Below the pieces are notes generated by a model that saw only the letters and a program-made list of their open reading frames with translations, ran no database searches and was not told the origin of the DNA. A DNA stretch of 64,000 nucleotides from RHKX01 sp963823275 (lineage in GTDB: Bacteria; Actinomycetota; Thermoleophilia; Solirubrobacterales; 70-9), in NCBI GenBank assembly GCA_963823275.1, contig CAWGKW010000001.1, forward strand, positions 1,178,001 to 1,242,000, written 5' to 3'. Numbering within the stretch: the stretch's first letter is position 1; every line of letters starts with the position of its first letter. Of the stretch, positions 62,509 through 64,000 are shown one piece after another. The translations under genes and the position numbers were made by a program.

Positions 62509-63771
62509 TCAGTCCTCGACCGTGAACTTCAGCCCGGCCCGCTCCAGGCGCGGGGCGGATTCGGTGCCGAGGGCGATCGCCGGGGTCACGTAGCCAAAGG
62601 AGTCCGGCGTGGCCGGCTTGCCGGACAGGATCAGGCCGGCCTCGCCAAGCATGTGGGCGGTCGTCAGGTAGCCCGGGTGCCCGCGCGCCTCGACGGCGAC
62701 GGCGACCTGGTTTCCCCCCGTTGTGGTGGCTTCGATCCTCATCTGCCACGACCAGTCCTCGAGGCGGTCGGGCGATGGTCCGAACCCGGAGTCGGGCAGC
62801 ACGCGGCGGAGAACCGAGCTGACGCGTTTCTTGGTGTCGGGCCCGGCAAGCAGTGTCCGGCGCATGCCGGCCTGAGTGGCCGCGAGCGCTCCGGCGATCC
62901 CCAGGCGCGCGGGCAGCGTGATGAGCCCACCGTCGAGGGCGACGCCCTCGCGGTAGCGGAACGGCGGCGGCGGATGATCTCCGGAAGTGAGCGCCGTGGT
63001 CCGCTGGATCACGGCCGGATTGATGAAGGCCGCCGGTGACATCGGTCCGATCACGGCTCCGTCGGCTCCCCGGCGCACCTCGATCTCGATCGGGCTCACC
63101 TCTCGGACTCGCTGCGCCCGGGCCGGATCGTCGATCAGCGCCGCCGGATCGGCCGCCACCGCCGAGTCCGGGTCGGCGGTGACCTCGACCATGCTCTGGC
63201 TCGTACCGCCGGAGATCGTGTCGGAGGGCCGGGGGAGGCCGGGCGGAGGCTGGATGCGAACCTCGAGGTCGACGCTGAGGAGGTCCTCCGACCAGCGGTC
63301 CCGGGCCGCCTCGGCAGCGAGCAGGACGGCCAGGTCGGGTGGCAGCGCCTCGAACCCGCAGACCTGGACGATGGCGACGCCCTCGGCTCGGGCCGCGGCC
63401 CCGAAATCCCTGAGGATTCGGCGCGCGAACGGAATCTCACCGGTCAGGTCCAGGTAGTGGGCGCCGCCCTGAACGCAGGCATCGATCACCGGGCGGGCAT
63501 GACGCGTGTAGGGGCCGACGAGGTTGACGACCACCTTGGTCCGGGACGCCATCGCTCGCAGGGAGTCGCCGTCGCCGGTGTCGATGATGATCGTCTCGGC
63601 GCCCGCGGCCCCGACCTCCCCGAGGACCCGATCCAGCTTGCCGGCGTCGCGGGCCGCCGCGGCCCACCTGTAGGCGTCCTCAGTGGCCCGTTCGGACAGG
63701 TAGGCCGCCACCCGACGTCCGGTTACCCCGGTCGCGCCGAGTACGACGACGTCGAAGTCCCTGTCGCTCAT
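62509..63771 (-). CDS. Saccharopine dehydrogenase-like NAD(P)-binding reductase
   Basis: A 420-residue protein. Rossmann motif VVVLGATGVTGRRVAAYL, then VVVNLVGPYTRHARPVIDAC and GGAHYLDLTGEIPFARRI, typical of the family that includes mycobacterial trans-acting enoyl reductases. The C-terminus ends with HMLGEAGLILSG and a 'TPAIALGT' phrase common in the family. Function is probably lipid-related reduction (inference). Confidence 0.85.
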   Translation of the reverse strand: MSDRDFDVVVLGATGVTGRRVAAYLSERATEDAYRWAAAARDAGKLDRVLGEVGAAGAETIIIDTGDGDSLRAMASRTKVVVNLVGPYTRHARPVIDACVQGGAHYLDLTGEIPFARRILRDFGAAARAEGVAIVQVCGFEALPPDLAVLLAAEAARDRWSEDLLSVDLEVRIQPPPGLPRPSDTISGGTSQSMVEVTADPDSAVAADPAALIDDPARAQRVREVSPIEIEVRRGADGAVIGPMSPAAFINPAVIQRTTALTSGDHPPPPFRYREGVALDGGLITLPARLGIAGALAATQAGMRRTLLAGPDTKKRVSSVLRRVLPDSGFGPSPDRLEDWSWQMRIEATTTGGNQVAVAVEARGHPGYLTTAHMLGEAGLILSGKPATPDSFGYVTPAIALGTESAPRLERAGLKFTVED

Positions 63772-63819
63772 GCCCGCACCCTATTGCCCGCACGCACCGA
63801 TCAGCGATAATCGGCCTCC

Positions 63820-64000
63820 ATGCCCTCGATAGGCCCACTCGAGATCGTGATCGTCCTGATCATCCTGCTGGTGATCTTCGGCCCCAAGCGCCTGCCGGAA
63901 CTGGGGCGCAGCGTCGGCGAGGGAATGCGAGAGCTCAAGGCGTCGCTGAGCGGCTCTCGGGACGACGAGGAGGATCAGGAGCCGGTCAAGGTCGAAGCCG
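63820..64000 (+). CDS. tatA: Sec-independent translocase subunit TatA, 3' end beyond the window
   Basis: 60 codons seen. MPSIGPLEIVIVLIIL, one membrane segment, then FGPKRLPELGRSVGEGMRELK, the TatA/B hinge and amphipathic helix, and an acidic tail start. TatA rather than TatB is inferred from FGPKRLPELG. The gene is divergent from the reductase. Confidence 0.9.
   Translation, partial: MPSIGPLEIVIVLIILLVIFGPKRLPELGRSVGEGMRELKASLSGSRDDEEDQEPVKVEA

Overview
The window reads as chromosomal DNA of a very GC-rich actinobacterium, most likely of the class Thermoleophilia (Solirubrobacterales-like). This rests on the GC-saturated codon use, a WhiG/FliA-type sigma factor, a SepIVA-like coiled-coil protein, an actinobacterial housekeeping gene order, and secreted proteins with a lysine-rich C-terminal domain that I associate with this class. 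The placement is inference, because there is no rRNA gene here. No prophage, insertion sequence, CRISPR array or replication origin is visible, and no stretch longer than about 300 bases lacks a gene.

Layout. 0-11 kb: der (5' end cut off), a DUF3352 membrane protein, metK, a PH-domain membrane protein, priA, def-fmt-rsmB (translationally coupled), a zinc-ribbon gene and rpe. 11-17 kb: a CPA-type cation/proton antiporter facing the riboflavin operon ribD-ribE-ribBA-ribH, then rpmB. 17-23 kb: fakA-like DAK2 gene, a GST-fold gene, a DUF427 gene, recG, rsmD and coaD. This is the usual fakA/recG/rsmD/coaD neighbourhood, but here it is full of frameshifts. 23-37 kb: sepIVA-like gene, yceD-rpmF-plsX-acpP-rnc-smc-ftsY-ffh-rpsP-khpA-[AbiEi/DUF559 gene where rimM is expected]-trmD-rplS-lepB-rnhB. 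37-44 kb: yraN, comM, dprA (broken), thiD, two small hypothetical genes, ilvD. 44-52 kb: an MBL-like protein, a hydrolase, an acyltransferase plus epimerase pair, an L,D-transpeptidase, a Xer recombinase, the sigma factor, and an RNase HI gene. 52-62 kb: an accessory stretch of secreted or surface proteins with tRNA-Gly and tRNA-Cys. 62-64 kb: a saccharopine-dehydrogenase-like reductase and the start of tatA.

How the genes work together. Most encode translation and ribosome assembly (def, fmt, rsmB, rsmD, rpmB, rpmF, rpsP, rplS, khpA, trmD), the SRP route and export (ffh, ftsY, lepB, tatA), lipid synthesis (plsX, acpP, acyltransferase), cofactor synthesis (riboflavin, SAM, CoA, thiamine) and chromosome maintenance (priA, recG, smc, rnhB, dprA, xer).

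Points that stand out. (1) The smc product is 788 residues, has both ATPase half-heads, and has no recognisable hinge. (2) RNase III has lost two of its four usual metal ligands. (3) A nuclease/antitoxin-like gene occupies the rimM position. (4) Ribosomal protein L19 has an acidic tail as long as its core. (5) Three neighbouring secreted proteins share a basic C-terminal domain, and another is a seven-repeat, two-cysteines-per-repeat propeller. (6) recG needs 13 frame changes, and rsmD, dprA, rpe, fakA and a GST-fold gene need one to four each. Nearly all are single extra bases, mostly in short homopolymers, which points first to consensus error and only second to real decay.
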